From Pseudomonadota bacterium (GTDB lineage Bacteria; Pseudomonadota; Alphaproteobacteria; Micavibrionales; UBA1664), in the NCBI GenBank assembly GCA_009926935.1, contig RFNZ01000003.1:34551-98550 (forward strand): a stretch of DNA of 64,000 nucleotides, written 5' to 3'. The stretch's first letter is position 1. Each line of letters begins with the position of its first letter. The notes under the pieces were generated by a model. That model saw nothing but the letters and a program-made list of their open reading frames with translations, searched no databases and was not told where the DNA came from. Positions 17,738-28,043 of this stretch are shown piece by piece. The translations under genes were made by a program, and so were the position numbers.

Positions 17738-18421
17738 ATGTTTGGGTTGGAATACCTTGTGGCCACGCATTTGTTGCTTACGGCCAATTCGGATGTCATT
17801 ACTTGCCCTGTGCAGAAAAGCGCCCGTGTTGATGTGCGCTGGCGTAGCGAGCCCATAAAATACGACAACACCAAGACAACCGGTGAATTAAACCGCCGCG
17901 ATATCGACTCCGAAAACCCTTATGGCGTCCATGTTTCGACTGATGTCGGCGGGCTTATGAGCGGAAAAATGGAGTATAAATCGGGAATACAGATTTCGAC
18001 GGTGCGATATCCAACAAGCCGTGTTTCGTGCCTTTGGATAGATAAGGTGATTGTCGATATTGTTATCGATCCTACAATCCAGATCGCTTCAGAGAACGCA
18101 AAGGGCAGCTGCGAGTACAATGCCATTCTTGAGCACGAACACAAACACGTGGCCATAGACCGCAAAGTTGTTGTCGACCATCTTGACCGTATCCGTAGCG
18201 CCACTGCCCATGCGGTTACCAAAGTAGGCATGGTTGGCCCCAAAGGGGACGAAACGGTCGAAGATTTCAAAAAGAAAATGACAGAATATGTGCAAGGAGC
18301 CATCAAAGGGGCGGCTGATACCATGTATGCCGATCGTGTAAAACGCCAGAAAGGCCTTGATAACAAGGAAGAGTACGACCGTGTTTCCGCTAAGTGCGAT
18401 AAGAACGCGGAAAAGCAGTAA
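17738..18421 (+). CDS. putative zincin-like metalloprotease
   Basis: HExxH motif HEHKH at 18134-18148, paired Cys. Confidence 0.6.
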   Translation: MFGLEYLVATHLLLTANSDVITCPVQKSARVDVRWRSEPIKYDNTKTTGELNRRDIDSENPYGVHVSTDVGGLMSGKMEYKSGIQISTVRYPTSRVSCLWIDKVIVDIVIDPTIQIASENAKGSCEYNAILEHEHKHVAIDRKVVVDHLDRIRSATAHAVTKVGMVGPKGDETVEDFKKKMTEYVQGAIKGAADTMYADRVKRQKGLDNKEEYDRVSAKCDKNAEKQ

Positions 18422-18823
18422 TCATTTCTCCAGTAATTTTTTGATTTTTTCGATGCGCTTGTCTTTAGGCGTGATTGTTTGCGCTTTTGCGAGCAATCGT
18501 AGCGTTTCCTCACCGCCGCGCCCCTGTGCCAACCGAAGTGCGGCGAGCCTTATCATGGCATCGGCATCATCTGGATTTTTCGAGAGCCTGTTCATCATGG
18601 CGAATTCATCCAGCATCATCTGGCGGTAATCGGCTTCCGCTCCTTTGCCGATGTTTGTGGGGGCCGCAGGCAAATCGGGCCTGCCGTAAGCCATATACAA
18701 GCCAAGAGAGAGCAGTGCGCATGTAAATGCCGCCACATAAAAAACGCTACGTATACGGATGGGCGCTAAAACCCAGAGCAGTGTAGCCGCACAAAGAATG
18801 GCAGAGATGGCAAGTATTATCAT
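18422..18823 (-). CDS. ccmI: cytochrome c biogenesis protein CcmI-like
   Basis: N-terminal TM plus TPR-like region, last gene of ccm operon. Confidence 0.65.
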   Translation of the reverse strand: MIILAISAILCAATLLWVLAPIRIRSVFYVAAFTCALLSLGLYMAYGRPDLPAAPTNIGKGAEADYRQMMLDEFAMMNRLSKNPDDADAMIRLAALRLAQGRGGEETLRLLAKAQTITPKDKRIEKIKKLLEK

Positions 18824-19218
18824 TTGCGCCTCCGTCGTTTCAGCATGTGGAGAGACGCCATGGTGCAACCACAGGCCATTACGGCGATGGGTATCAGCCA
18901 AAGCAGCCAGGTACGCGGTGTAAAAGGTGGTTCCAGAAAAACGTAGTCACCGTAGCGCGCTTGAAGAAAGGCGCGGATTTCATCATCGGTTTTACCTACG
19001 GCAATCTGTGTGCGAACGATGCGGCGCAGGTCTTTTGCGATATCGGCGTGCGATGCCTCGATGCTCTCGTTCTGACAAACAACACAGCGCAGAGTTTGAG
19101 AAAGAGCAACCGCGCGGGCTTCAAGGGCGGGATCTTTGAGACGTTCATCGGGGTGCGTGACTGCCCACGCGGAGGTTGTAAAACAGATGAACAGCAGTGC
19201 GAAGACGAGTTGTTTCAT
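18820..19218 (-). CDS. ccmH: cytochrome c-type biogenesis protein CcmH
   Basis: LRCVVCQNESIEASHADIAKDLR, CVVC motif. Confidence 0.95.
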   Translation of the reverse strand: MKQLVFALLFICFTTSAWAVTHPDERLKDPALEARAVALSQTLRCVVCQNESIEASHADIAKDLRRIVRTQIAVGKTDDEIRAFLQARYGDYVFLEPPFTPRTWLLWLIPIAVMACGCTMASLHMLKRRRRK

Positions 19219-19700
19219 TTCAGCGTCTCCAAAAAATCTTTTACTGATTTCTCATCACCAAACGGGCCTTGCTGGCGCGCGCGGATGATACCCGAGGCAT
19301 CCACCGCAAAGCTTTCTGGCACTCCGGTGATACCGAGTGTTATGCCTGCATCGCCTTTTTCATCGTATTTCACTTCGGCAAAAGGATCGCCGCCGAGTTT
19401 CAAATATTTCGAGATGTTTGCCGTGCTGTCCTTATAGGCGATGCCTATGATTTTGATGCCGCTCTTGTGCATATCCAGCAGATACGGGTGTTCGATGGCG
19501 CATGGGGTGCACCAGCTGGCAAAAAGGTTGATGATATAAGGTGGTTTTGCCGTGATGCCCAGTTCGGGCGGGACAGGTTTGCCGATAAGCGGGCTGTCGA
19601 TGGCACCTGACATGCGGGGTGTTGCCAGCCTGTCCATGAACATCGCGACCAGAAGCAGAATGAAAGCCAACGGCAGGATGGTGAGCCATGATTTTTTCAT
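19215..19700 (-). CDS. ccmG: thiol:disulfide interchange protein CcmG/DsbE
   Basis: NLFASWCTPCAIEHP thioredoxin-like motif; likely ATG at 19700. Confidence 0.93.
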   Translation of the reverse strand: MKKSWLTILPLAFILLLVAMFMDRLATPRMSGAIDSPLIGKPVPPELGITAKPPYIINLFASWCTPCAIEHPYLLDMHKSGIKIIGIAYKDSTANISKYLKLGGDPFAEVKYDEKGDAGITLGITGVPESFAVDASGIIRARQQGPFGDEKSVKDFLETLK

Positions 19701-21556
19701 GTGCGCTTCCTTCTGACCGAGTAGCCGAGCATGGCGACGCCCGACAGCGTGACCATCGCAAACCCTGCCCATAGGGCGGCCACGAAGGGATGGGTACTGA
19801 CGCGGATGACCCATGCGTCAGGCCCTGCTTTCAAATCACGTTCGCCTAGCACTACGTATAAATCATCAAGCAAGGAGAGTTCGATGGCAGCTTCTGTCGT
19901 TTCGCTTTCGGAAACAGGATACCAGCGTTTTTGTGGGTGCAATGTTTCGTTGCCATATCTCAGCGAGGCTTCGTAGGCGCCGTAGTTGGGCCCGAATACA
20001 TCGGTTACACCCTCAAAGGTCAGTGTATGGCGGCCAACGGTGATGGTATCGCCCGTTTTCATGACTTTGATATCTTCCTGCTTCCATACCATGGTTCCAA
20101 GCATGCCGATGACTGCGAGGCCAAGGCCAAAATGCCCAAGCGACATGGCTATGTTTTTAAGCGACATCGTGCGCAGTAGTGCCAAACTTGAAACCATAAG
20201 CCAGACGGCACAGCCGAAACCGATGAGGGGCCATGCGCCATCAATCCCGATTGTGGCTACGGCCACAAGCGTAATGGCTGCGCAGATGCCGAGCGGTTTT
20301 ATGAAGGTGCCGCGGCCCATGCGCTTCCAAGGCAAAAAAGGACCGATACCCATGAGGATGAGCAGTGGTAAAGCCAGCATGACAACGGTTGCGTTGTAGT
20401 AAGGCGCGCCTACGGATATTTGCCCCAGTTCAAGGGCATCCATCACAAGCGGGTAAAGTGTGCCCGTGAGCACCGTTGCCGCCATGGTGACCAAGATAAG
20501 GTTGTTTGCGACAATCCCGCCTTCGCGGCTGACGGGCGTAAAGAGGCGGATAGTGCGTAAGCTAGGCGCACGCCATGCATACAGCGCAAATGCACCCCCG
20601 CAGTATAATGCGAGCAGCGCTAAAATAAACGTACCGCGCATCGGATCGACCGCGAAGGCGTGGACAGATGAAAGCACGCCCGAGCGTACAAGAAACGTAC
20701 CAAGAAGCGAGAGCGAGAAAGTGGCGACAGCAAGCAATATCGTCCAACGTTTCAAGGCCTCGCGTGTTTCAAGAACCAGAAGAGAATGGAGGAGAGCAGT
20801 ACCAGTGAGCCATGGCAGAAGCGATGCGTTCTCGACAGGGTCCCAGAACCACCAGCCACCCCACCCGAGTTCGTAGTAAGCCCATTTGGCCCCCATGGTG
20901 ATGCCTGCCGTAAGAGCCAGCCATGCGATAGCAACGAAAGGTTTCACGGCACTGGCCCATGCGCGGTCTACACGCCCTGCGAGCAGCGCTGCCGCCGCGA
21001 GCGAAAATACGGCTGAGAAGCCGACATACCCCAGATACAAGGTAGGTGGGTGGAAAGCGAGCCCGAGATCCTGTAAGACGGGGTTGAGCGAGTTACCGTC
21101 AAACGGCACGTTTTCAGTGCGGGTAAATGGGTTTGAAGTGATGAGCGAAAAAGCGATGAACCCTGCCGAAAGCGCACCCTGAACACCAAGTGCTTTTTGG
21201 CGCAGCACTTCGTCTTTCAAGGTTGGCATCACGGCTATAAGCAGGCCGAAGAAGGCAAGCATGCAGATCCAGAGCAGCATCGAGCCTTCGTGGTTGCCCC
21301 ATGCGCCCGCAATTTTATAGACAAGCGGTTTGAGCGAATGCGAATTGAGGATGACGTTCACGACCGAAAAGTCGGATGTCACATAAGCCCATTCGAGGCC
21401 CATAAAAGCGAGAGCACAAAGTACAAAAAGAGCGATAGCTGCGCGTTTGGCTACCAGGGGTTCACGGCCCAATCCTGCCCATGCCATAAGCAATGCTACC
21501 GCAAGGGAGAGCGCGTAGATGAAGTGCGCGAGTTCAATTACCATCGCTGTTTTCAT
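19697..21556 (-). CDS. ccmF: heme lyase CcmF
   Basis: WGNHEGSMLLW, WGGWWFWDPVENASLLPWL. Confidence 0.97.
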   Translation of the reverse strand: MKTAMVIELAHFIYALSLAVALLMAWAGLGREPLVAKRAAIALFVLCALAFMGLEWAYVTSDFSVVNVILNSHSLKPLVYKIAGAWGNHEGSMLLWICMLAFFGLLIAVMPTLKDEVLRQKALGVQGALSAGFIAFSLITSNPFTRTENVPFDGNSLNPVLQDLGLAFHPPTLYLGYVGFSAVFSLAAAALLAGRVDRAWASAVKPFVAIAWLALTAGITMGAKWAYYELGWGGWWFWDPVENASLLPWLTGTALLHSLLVLETREALKRWTILLAVATFSLSLLGTFLVRSGVLSSVHAFAVDPMRGTFILALLALYCGGAFALYAWRAPSLRTIRLFTPVSREGGIVANNLILVTMAATVLTGTLYPLVMDALELGQISVGAPYYNATVVMLALPLLILMGIGPFLPWKRMGRGTFIKPLGICAAITLVAVATIGIDGAWPLIGFGCAVWLMVSSLALLRTMSLKNIAMSLGHFGLGLAVIGMLGTMVWKQEDIKVMKTGDTITVGRHTLTFEGVTDVFGPNYGAYEASLRYGNETLHPQKRWYPVSESETTEAAIELSLLDDLYVVLGERDLKAGPDAWVIRVSTHPFVAALWAGFAMVTLSGVAMLGYSVRRKRT

Positions 21557-22010
21557 CCATCAGGGTTTTGAGGCCTTGTTCATGTGCGCGTTCAAGACCT
21601 TTTTTGACATCGGGCGGCATGTAATTTTCATCGTGCTTGGCGAGTACTTCTTTAGCGATGAATTTTTTTTCAGGGGCTTCGTATTTGCCTTCGGCTACGA
21701 TGCCTTGTCCCTCGCGGAATAGGTCGGGCAGGACACCGCGGTAACTGACAGCAAGGTCGTTCACGCCGTCGGTTACGACGAACTCGTGCTTTTCACCTTT
21801 GTGCTTAAGCGTACCCGTTTTGACAAGGCCACCGATGCGCATGTGACGGCTCAGTTGCTGTTCGGTCAGGGTACCGTTTGCGATGTCGCTTGGGGTTTGA
21901 AAATAGGTGATTTTTCCTGAAAGGCCGTACAAGGCAAAGCCAAGCGCAACGGATAAGCCCAACAGCACGACAGCAATTGCGGTCAAGCGGGCGCGGGCAC
22001 GCGGGGTCAT
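21534..22010 (-). CDS. ccmE: heme chaperone CcmE
   Basis: RIGGLVKTGT, GVLPDLFREGQGIVAEG, LAKHDENYMPPDV. Confidence 0.97.
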   Translation of the reverse strand: MTPRARARLTAIAVVLLGLSVALGFALYGLSGKITYFQTPSDIANGTLTEQQLSRHMRIGGLVKTGTLKHKGEKHEFVVTDGVNDLAVSYRGVLPDLFREGQGIVAEGKYEAPEKKFIAKEVLAKHDENYMPPDVKKGLERAHEQGLKTLMDENSDGN

Positions 22011-22150
22011 TTTTTTACGTCCTTGCCGAGTTTATGAAGCTTGCAGACGGCGGACGTCAAAAGGCCAGCAAAAACGATAAAGCAAAGGCCGTAAGCGCCC
22101 CAAACGTGCACTGCGTATTTGCCCATCCCTAAAACCGTTTCAGCATCCAT
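22007..22150 (-). CDS. ccmD: heme exporter protein CcmD
   Basis: 47 aa, MDAETVLGMGKYAVHVWGAYGLCFIVFAGLLTSAVCKLHKLGKDVKK; not in the ORF track; between ccmC and ccmE. Confidence 0.88.
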   Translation of the reverse strand: MDAETVLGMGKYAVHVWGAYGLCFIVFAGLLTSAVCKLHKLGKDVKK

Positions 22151-22153
22151 GCT

Positions 22154-22873
22154 TTATATTCCTTTAACCGCTTTTTTGCGCGCGAGCATCTCAGCTTTCA
22201 AACGCAGAATGACGATGATAGCGGCCAAGCATGTAAGGCCCACGGTCATCACCAGCAAGGGGCGCAGCATGTCGCCTGCCATTGCGGGGTTCATCATGCG
22301 CTTCAAGCTTGAGAGGCTCGAGGGCTGGTGAAGTGTATTCCACCATTCGACGGAGTACTTGATTATAGGCAAGTTAACGAGGCCGATGACGGTCATCCAT
22401 GCTGCTGCCTGGCCGCCCTGTTCAGGCCTGTCAAACGCATCAAGCAGGGCGATGGTCGCAATATAGATGAACATCAGCACCAGCACGGATGTCAGGCGTG
22501 CATCCCACACCCACCATGTGCCCCACATGGGCTTACCCCAAAGCATGCCCGTTATAAGGCACAGGGCTGTCGCGGCTGCGCCCACGGGCAGGGCTGCGCG
22601 CAAAAACAGTTCGGCTAAAGTGTGTTTCCAGACAATGCCGATGATGGCTGCTATGCCGCAGGCGGCGTAAATTGCCATTGAAAGCCAGGCAGATGGCACA
22701 TGCACATACATGATGCGCACGGCGTCACCCTGCTGGTAGTCGGGCGGAGAGATGATAAGCGCATCGACCAGACCCACAGGCAGCAGAATGATGCACAAGG
22801 TCGAAAGCAGCGGCAGTACAACTTTTGCCAGCTTTTCGAAATGCGCGGGGTTGGCGAAATACGAAAGGTTCAT
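22154..22873 (-). CDS. ccmC: heme exporter CcmC
   Basis: MYVHVPSAWLSM, GTWWVWDARLTSVLVLMFIY. Confidence 0.96.
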   Translation of the reverse strand: MNLSYFANPAHFEKLAKVVLPLLSTLCIILLPVGLVDALIISPPDYQQGDAVRIMYVHVPSAWLSMAIYAACGIAAIIGIVWKHTLAELFLRAALPVGAAATALCLITGMLWGKPMWGTWWVWDARLTSVLVLMFIYIATIALLDAFDRPEQGGQAAAWMTVIGLVNLPIIKYSVEWWNTLHQPSSLSSLKRMMNPAMAGDMLRPLLVMTVGLTCLAAIIVILRLKAEMLARKKAVKGI

Positions 22874-23538
22874 GGTGTGGTTACCTTCATACGCACGATT
22901 GCGGCGGCTGCAAAGGGGGCGAGTGTGATGGCCGCGACAGTAAAGGCCGCCAAGAGCGAAAGGGGCATCACGGGCGACACGCCCAGCAGCGGGGCCGATG
23001 CTGCGCCTGCGCCGAAAATAAGGGGCGGCACGCCCAGTGGCAGCACAATGACGGCGAGAAGCGTTCCTGCGCGGCGTGAGCCCAAGGTAAGGGCGGCACC
23101 CAAAAGCCCGACTGCGGAAAAGGAGATTGCGCCAAGTGCAAGACCGGTGGCCAATTGAGGCAAATATTTAAATGCATCTGGTGACATGGCGCTTGTGCAA
23201 ATCAGGGCGGCCAATGCTGCGGGCAGGGTGGTAGCGGCTGCGTGTGCCGCCATTTTCATGGCCATGACGGAGGGTAGCGAGATTTTTGAAAGCAACAGGT
23301 CATCGAGTGTACCGTCGGCGGCGTCTGCTTCCAGCAAATCAGGGAGGCCCAGAAGCCCCGCCAGCACCAGAATAGCCCAGACAAGCCCTGGCATCAGTGT
23401 TTCAAGCTGTTCGGGGTCGGCACCTATACCAAAAACGAAGGCTGCCAGAGCCAGCACGAAGAAGAGCAGCGCCTGCATTTGCAGGCCGCGGCCGCGCGTC
23501 ATACGGGAGAGAATGCGGGTAAAGATGACGCCGCTCAT
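22870..23538 (-). CDS. ccmB: heme exporter permease CcmB
   Basis: Six TM CcmB-like protein between ccmA and ccmC. Confidence 0.93.
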   Translation of the reverse strand: MSGVIFTRILSRMTRGRGLQMQALLFFVLALAAFVFGIGADPEQLETLMPGLVWAILVLAGLLGLPDLLEADAADGTLDDLLLSKISLPSVMAMKMAAHAAATTLPAALAALICTSAMSPDAFKYLPQLATGLALGAISFSAVGLLGAALTLGSRRAGTLLAVIVLPLGVPPLIFGAGAASAPLLGVSPVMPLSLLAAFTVAAITLAPFAAAAIVRMKVTTP

Positions 23539-24098
23539 GCCGCCCCAACGAATTGCATGGTTTCAGCGTGTGGCCAGAGCTGCGGCTGGTGCGTGGCGAT
23601 AACTGCGATGCCGCCGCTATCCGTGTGTGATTTGATGAGACTTAGCAGGGTTTCCATGCCCTTTGCATCCAGCCCGTCCGAGGGTTCGTCCAGAAGCCAG
23701 AGAGGAGGTTGCGATTGCAAAAGCCGCGTGAGCTTTACGCGCTGGCGCCAGCCTGTAGAGAGACGGTTGAAAGGGGTATCCAGTACGGTATCGACACCGA
23801 AGGGATCGGTTTTTCGTGTATCGATTGTGCCTGATAGGGCTGCGTGGAAGGCCAGATATTCGCGCGGTGTTTCGACGGATGGGGGTACGGAGATTGCGGA
23901 TATCCAATGAAACTCGGGTATATCCAGCTTGCCTGAAGCCGGTTTTAAAAGGCCCGCTAATGCCCGTAAAAACGAGGTTTTGCCTGAGCCGTTCGGCCCC
24001 TCCAGCAGCAGAACTACCCCGCTTTTGAGCGTGCGTGTGACATTCAGCGCCATCAGGGCGTTGCCGCGAGCCACAGTCAGGTTTTCAAGCAAAAACAT
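23535..24098 (-). CDS. ccmA: heme exporter ATPase CcmA
   Basis: GPNGSGKTSFLRALAGLL, LSTGWRQRVKLTRLL, LWLLDEPSDGLD. Confidence 0.93.
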   Translation of the reverse strand: MFLLENLTVARGNALMALNVTRTLKSGVVLLLEGPNGSGKTSFLRALAGLLKPASGKLDIPEFHWISAISVPPSVETPREYLAFHAALSGTIDTRKTDPFGVDTVLDTPFNRLSTGWRQRVKLTRLLQSQPPLWLLDEPSDGLDAKGMETLLSLIKSHTDSGGIAVIATHQPQLWPHAETMQFVGAA

Positions 24099-24210
24099 GG
24101 TGTTGTTATAAAGGGTGCGGTGCCGCAGACCAAGCAAAAACCTGTTGACGTCCCGGCCCCTGATGTTTTTTGATCGTGGTAAATAAAAAAGAAAAAGACA
24201 GGGATTTACA

Positions 24211-25197
24211 ATGCAGAGTCTTTCTACCTACGATCCCGACTGGGAAGCCAAATATATTGAGCAACATGAACGCCTGCCTGCGATCTGGCGGCGTGCGGTC
24301 TCGGAAGTACGGCAGCAGGGCAAACTTAGCCGTGAAACACGGGCGGAATACATAGGTGTCCTCGATATGATGCGTCGTACGAGGCAAAAGCAGTTCCGTA
24401 CACCTGCGGATGTTGCCAAGCGTGTTTTTAATATTGTTTCCGCAAGAGCGGCCCTTGCCGGTGAAAAAATCCCTTCATTTCCAAAGCCGGATGATTTTAG
24501 AAGCCTGCGTGAGGTGCGTGAGTTTCTTTACGAAAAAACCATGCAGATCAAACAAGCGCAGGCGGCGCGTAAGGCCAAATTCAGCACTCAGGCGCTACCC
24601 GTGGCCCCGAAAGGCGAAGGGGTGGCTTTTAACGGTACTAATGATTTTGATATTTTTTCCATGGCATTTTTGGTGCCTGATGTTGGTGTTGAGCAGCGCA
24701 GTGTGCTTGTGAACGGGAAGCTTGTGCAAGAAACCTCTGGTAATGGCGAAGTCTTTATCCTGACCTCTGAGCGTGCCGATAATGCCCGGTACATCTGTAT
24801 TTCTACCCGCCGCCATCCTGAAAAATTCGAAGCCCTGCTTCCACAGGTAGCAAGCGCGGTTTATGAACGCCTTTTTAAAGCCGAAGACGCAGCCGACATG
24901 CAGTTTTTCGTGCATTATCCCTCGGGTTATGCCCGCGACGGTGCCGAGCAGTATTGGTCGTTTGACATGCGTCCGGATGCACGCGGGCAGTTTACTATCC
25001 ACGGTCGGAAACCGTTGCCCATGGTGCCTTACGGTATTGCCAATAGGCGTATGAACGACGGCCAGCGGGAAAACGACACGGCTGTAACCGAGCTACCCCG
25101 CGGGTATGACCCTTATATCGTTTCGTGGGCGGCGGGGTTTGAAGCGCAGCAGTTTGCCATTACCCAAGGCCGCCGCAACGGGCTTTATTTGAATTGA
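24211..25197 (+). CDS. conserved-looking hypothetical protein
   Basis: 328 aa ORF between divergent ccm operon and acnA. Confidence 0.65.
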   Translation: MQSLSTYDPDWEAKYIEQHERLPAIWRRAVSEVRQQGKLSRETRAEYIGVLDMMRRTRQKQFRTPADVAKRVFNIVSARAALAGEKIPSFPKPDDFRSLREVREFLYEKTMQIKQAQAARKAKFSTQALPVAPKGEGVAFNGTNDFDIFSMAFLVPDVGVEQRSVLVNGKLVQETSGNGEVFILTSERADNARYICISTRRHPEKFEALLPQVASAVYERLFKAEDAADMQFFVHYPSGYARDGAEQYWSFDMRPDARGQFTIHGRKPLPMVPYGIANRRMNDGQRENDTAVTELPRGYDPYIVSWAAGFEAQQFAITQGRRNGLYLN

Positions 25198-25308
25198 TGC
25201 GCCCTGTATTCGGGTTTTAACGGTTCTTTATCTTTTTTACGTGCATGGTACCCTTCCTTGTTGGCTGATTTGCCATCATTTTCGATATTATTTTGAAGGA
25301 TTTTACCC

Positions 25309-27993
25309 ATGGCCCGCACCGGACTTGATACGCTCCAGACACGTCGCACCCTGACCATTAACGGGAAGGAGTATGATTACTTCTCCATCCCTGCGGCGGC
25401 TGAGAAACTGGGTGATATTTCACGCCTTCCTTATTCACTCAAGGTGCTGCTTGAGAACATGCTCCGGTTTGAGGATGGGCGTAGTGTTTCGGTTGAGGAT
25501 GTCGAGGCCTTTAAAGGCTGGCAAAAAACGCTTGGCAAGACCGAGCACGAAATTGCCTACCGCCCCGCGCGCGTCTTGATGCAGGATTTTACAGGCGTGC
25601 CCGCCGTTGTTGATTTGGCCGCGATGCGCGAAGCCATGATTGCGATGGGTGGTGACGGCAGCAAAATCAACCCACTTGTGCCGGTTGACCTTGTGATTGA
25701 CCACTCGGTGATGGTGGATGAATTTGGTTCGCCTTCTTCGTTCCAGAAAAACGTGGATCTGGAATTTGAGCGTAACCTTGAGCGTTACAAGTTTTTGAAG
25801 TGGGGGCAGAAGGCCTTCCGTAACTTCCGTGTGGTGCCGCCTGGCACGGGTATTTGCCACCAGGTGAACCTTGAGAATTTGGCCCAGACCGTTTGGGTTG
25901 ACGAGGACGAGTCTAACAAAGGCCGTATGGTTGCCTACCCTGATACGGTGGTCGGGACAGATTCCCACACTACGATGATTAACGGCCTCGCTGTTTTGGG
26001 CTGGGGTGTTGGCGGGATTGAGGCTGAGGCCGCGATGCTTGGGCAGCCAGTCTCCATGCTGATCCCTGAAGTCATTGGTTTTAAACTGACCGGCAAGCCA
26101 AAAGAGGGTACGACGGCAACGGACCTTGTTTTGACAGTCACGCAGATGCTGCGCAAGAAGGGCGTCGTTAACAAGTTTGTCGAATTTTATGGCGACGGTC
26201 TTGATAACATGTCGCTTGCTGACCGTGCGACCATTGCCAACATGGCGCCTGAATACGGCGCTACCTGTGGCTTCTTCCCGATTGATGAAGAGACCTGCCG
26301 TTACCTTGAATTTACAGGCCGTGATACTGACCGCATTGAACTTGTCCGCCAATACGCCAAGGCCCAAGGCATGTGGCGCGAGGCTGGTTCAGCGGACCCT
26401 ATTTTCACGGACACGCTTGAACTTGATATGGGCACTGTCGAGCCATCGCTTGCTGGCCCCAAACGCCCGCAGGATAAAGTGCTGCTTTCAAGCGCGGCAC
26501 CTGAATTCAAAAAGCACCTTGAAACCGTTAAAGGCAAAGTGCCTGAAGTGGCTGTAAAGGGCGCTGATTACGCTATGCGTGATGGGCATGTGGCGATTGC
26601 CGCGATTACATCCTGCACCAATACATCGAATCCATCGGTGATGCTGGCAGCCGGTTTGGTTGCGCAAAAAGCCAATGCGCTGGGCATGAAAGTGAAGCCG
26701 TGGGTCAAGACATCGCTAGCGCCCGGGTCACAGGTTGTGACGGATTATCTGGTGAAAGCCGGTGTCCAGAAAGACCTTGATGCACTGGGCTTTAACTTGG
26801 TTGGGTATGGTTGCACGACGTGTATCGGTAACTCTGGCCCGCTGCCGGATGCGATTGCAGCGGCAGTGACGGAAGGGGACCTGAACGTGGTTTCAGTGCT
26901 ATCCGGTAACCGGAACTTTGAGGGCCGTGTTAACCCGCATGTGAAATCGAATTACTTGGCTTCGCCACCGCTTTGCGTTGCGTACGCGCTCGCGGGTTCG
27001 ATGCTGATTGACATCACCAAAGATGCGATTGGCAAAGATAAAAATGGCAAAGATGTCTTTTTGAAAGACATCTGGCCCACCAACAAGGAAGTGGCTGAAA
27101 CGGTTGCCAAGGCGCTGACGCCTGCGATGTTCAAAACCCGTTATGCCGATGTGTTTAAGGGTACAAAGGAATGGCAGGCGATTACGGGGGCCGAGGGCCA
27201 GACCTACACATGGGAAGGCAAATCGACTTATGTTGCGAACCCACCGTACTTTATTGATATGCCGAAAAAGCCGGGTGCCGTGACCGATGTGAAGGGGGCC
27301 AAGGTGATGGCGGTGTTTGGAGATTCCATCACCACCGACCATATATCCCCCGCGGGTTCCATCAAAAAGGATGGGCCTGCCGGTAAGTACCTGATTGCGC
27401 ATGGTGTCACGCCCGCTGACTTCAACAGCTTTGGCGCGCGCCGTGGTCACCACGAGGTGATGATGCGCGGGACCTTCGCCAATATCCGCATCAAAAACGA
27501 GCTGTGCGGCGGTGTTGAAGGCGGGTTTGCCAAATACGCACCAACGGGCGAGCAGATGTCGATTTACGATGCTGCTATCAAATACAAAGCAGACGGCACA
27601 CCGCTTGTGGTTGTGGCTGGCAAGGAATACGGCACGGGGTCATCCCGCGATTGGGCCGCCAAAGGCACCAATTTGCTGGGTGTGCGCGCCGTGATTGCGG
27701 AGAGTTTTGAGCGTATCCACCGGTCCAACCTTGTGGGGATGGGCGTGTTGCCGCTGGTCTTTAAAAATGGCCAGACACGCGCTGACCTGAAGCTCGATGG
27801 CACCGAGACCTTGGATATTACGGGTGTTGCTGCCGGCATTACGCCGCGCATGGATGTAACCCTCGCCATCACGCGCGCATCGGGCGCCAAGGAAGAGCAC
27901 AAGCTTTTATGCCGTATCGATACGCTTGATGAAGTCGAGTACTTCAAGAACGGCGGTATTCTGCCTTACGTGCTGCGCGGTATTGCAGCCTAA
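25309..27993 (+). CDS. acnA: aconitate hydratase A
   Basis: [58 protein letters not shown]. Confidence 0.98.
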   Translation: MARTGLDTLQTRRTLTINGKEYDYFSIPAAAEKLGDISRLPYSLKVLLENMLRFEDGRSVSVEDVEAFKGWQKTLGKTEHEIAYRPARVLMQDFTGVPAVVDLAAMREAMIAMGGDGSKINPLVPVDLVIDHSVMVDEFGSPSSFQKNVDLEFERNLERYKFLKWGQKAFRNFRVVPPGTGICHQVNLENLAQTVWVDEDESNKGRMVAYPDTVVGTDSHTTMINGLAVLGWGVGGIEAEAAMLGQPVSMLIPEVIGFKLTGKPKEGTTATDLVLTVTQMLRKKGVVNKFVEFYGDGLDNMSLADRATIANMAPEYGATCGFFPIDEETCRYLEFTGRDTDRIELVRQYAKAQGMWREAGSADPIFTDTLELDMGTVEPSLAGPKRPQDKVLLSSAAPEFKKHLETVKGKVPEVAVKGADYAMRDGHVAIAAITSCTNTSNPSVMLAAGLVAQKANALGMKVKPWVKTSLAPGSQVVTDYLVKAGVQKDLDALGFNLVGYGCTTCIGNSGPLPDAIAAAVTEGDLNVVSVLSGNRNFEGRVNPHVKSNYLASPPLCVAYALAGSMLIDITKDAIGKDKNGKDVFLKDIWPTNKEVAETVAKALTPAMFKTRYADVFKGTKEWQAITGAEGQTYTWEGKSTYVANPPYFIDMPKKPGAVTDVKGAKVMAVFGDSITTDHISPAGSIKKDGPAGKYLIAHGVTPADFNSFGARRGHHEVMMRGTFANIRIKNELCGGVEGGFAKYAPTGEQMSIYDAAIKYKADGTPLVVVAGKEYGTGSSRDWAAKGTNLLGVRAVIAESFERIHRSNLVGMGVLPLVFKNGQTRADLKLDGTETLDITGVAAGITPRMDVTLAITRASGAKEEHKLLCRIDTLDEVEYFKNGGILPYVLRGIAA

Positions 27994-28010
27994 CAAAACG
28001 GATACTCAAC

Positions 28011-28043
28011 AAAAAAAGCCCCGCTTTGGCGGGGCTTTTTTTG
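28011..28043. terminator. intrinsic terminator
   Basis: AAAAAAAGCCCCGCTTTGGCGGGGCTTTTTTT between convergent genes. Confidence 0.92.

Noticed and set aside
18422-24098. ccm operon as an unusual locus
   Set aside because: Gene order ccmABCDEFGHI and adjacency to acnA fit known alphaproteobacterial organisation; only ccmD was missing from the track
25435-26367. 310-aa reverse ORF inside acnA
   Set aside because: Antisense to a highly conserved enzyme; composition is typical of a shadow ORF
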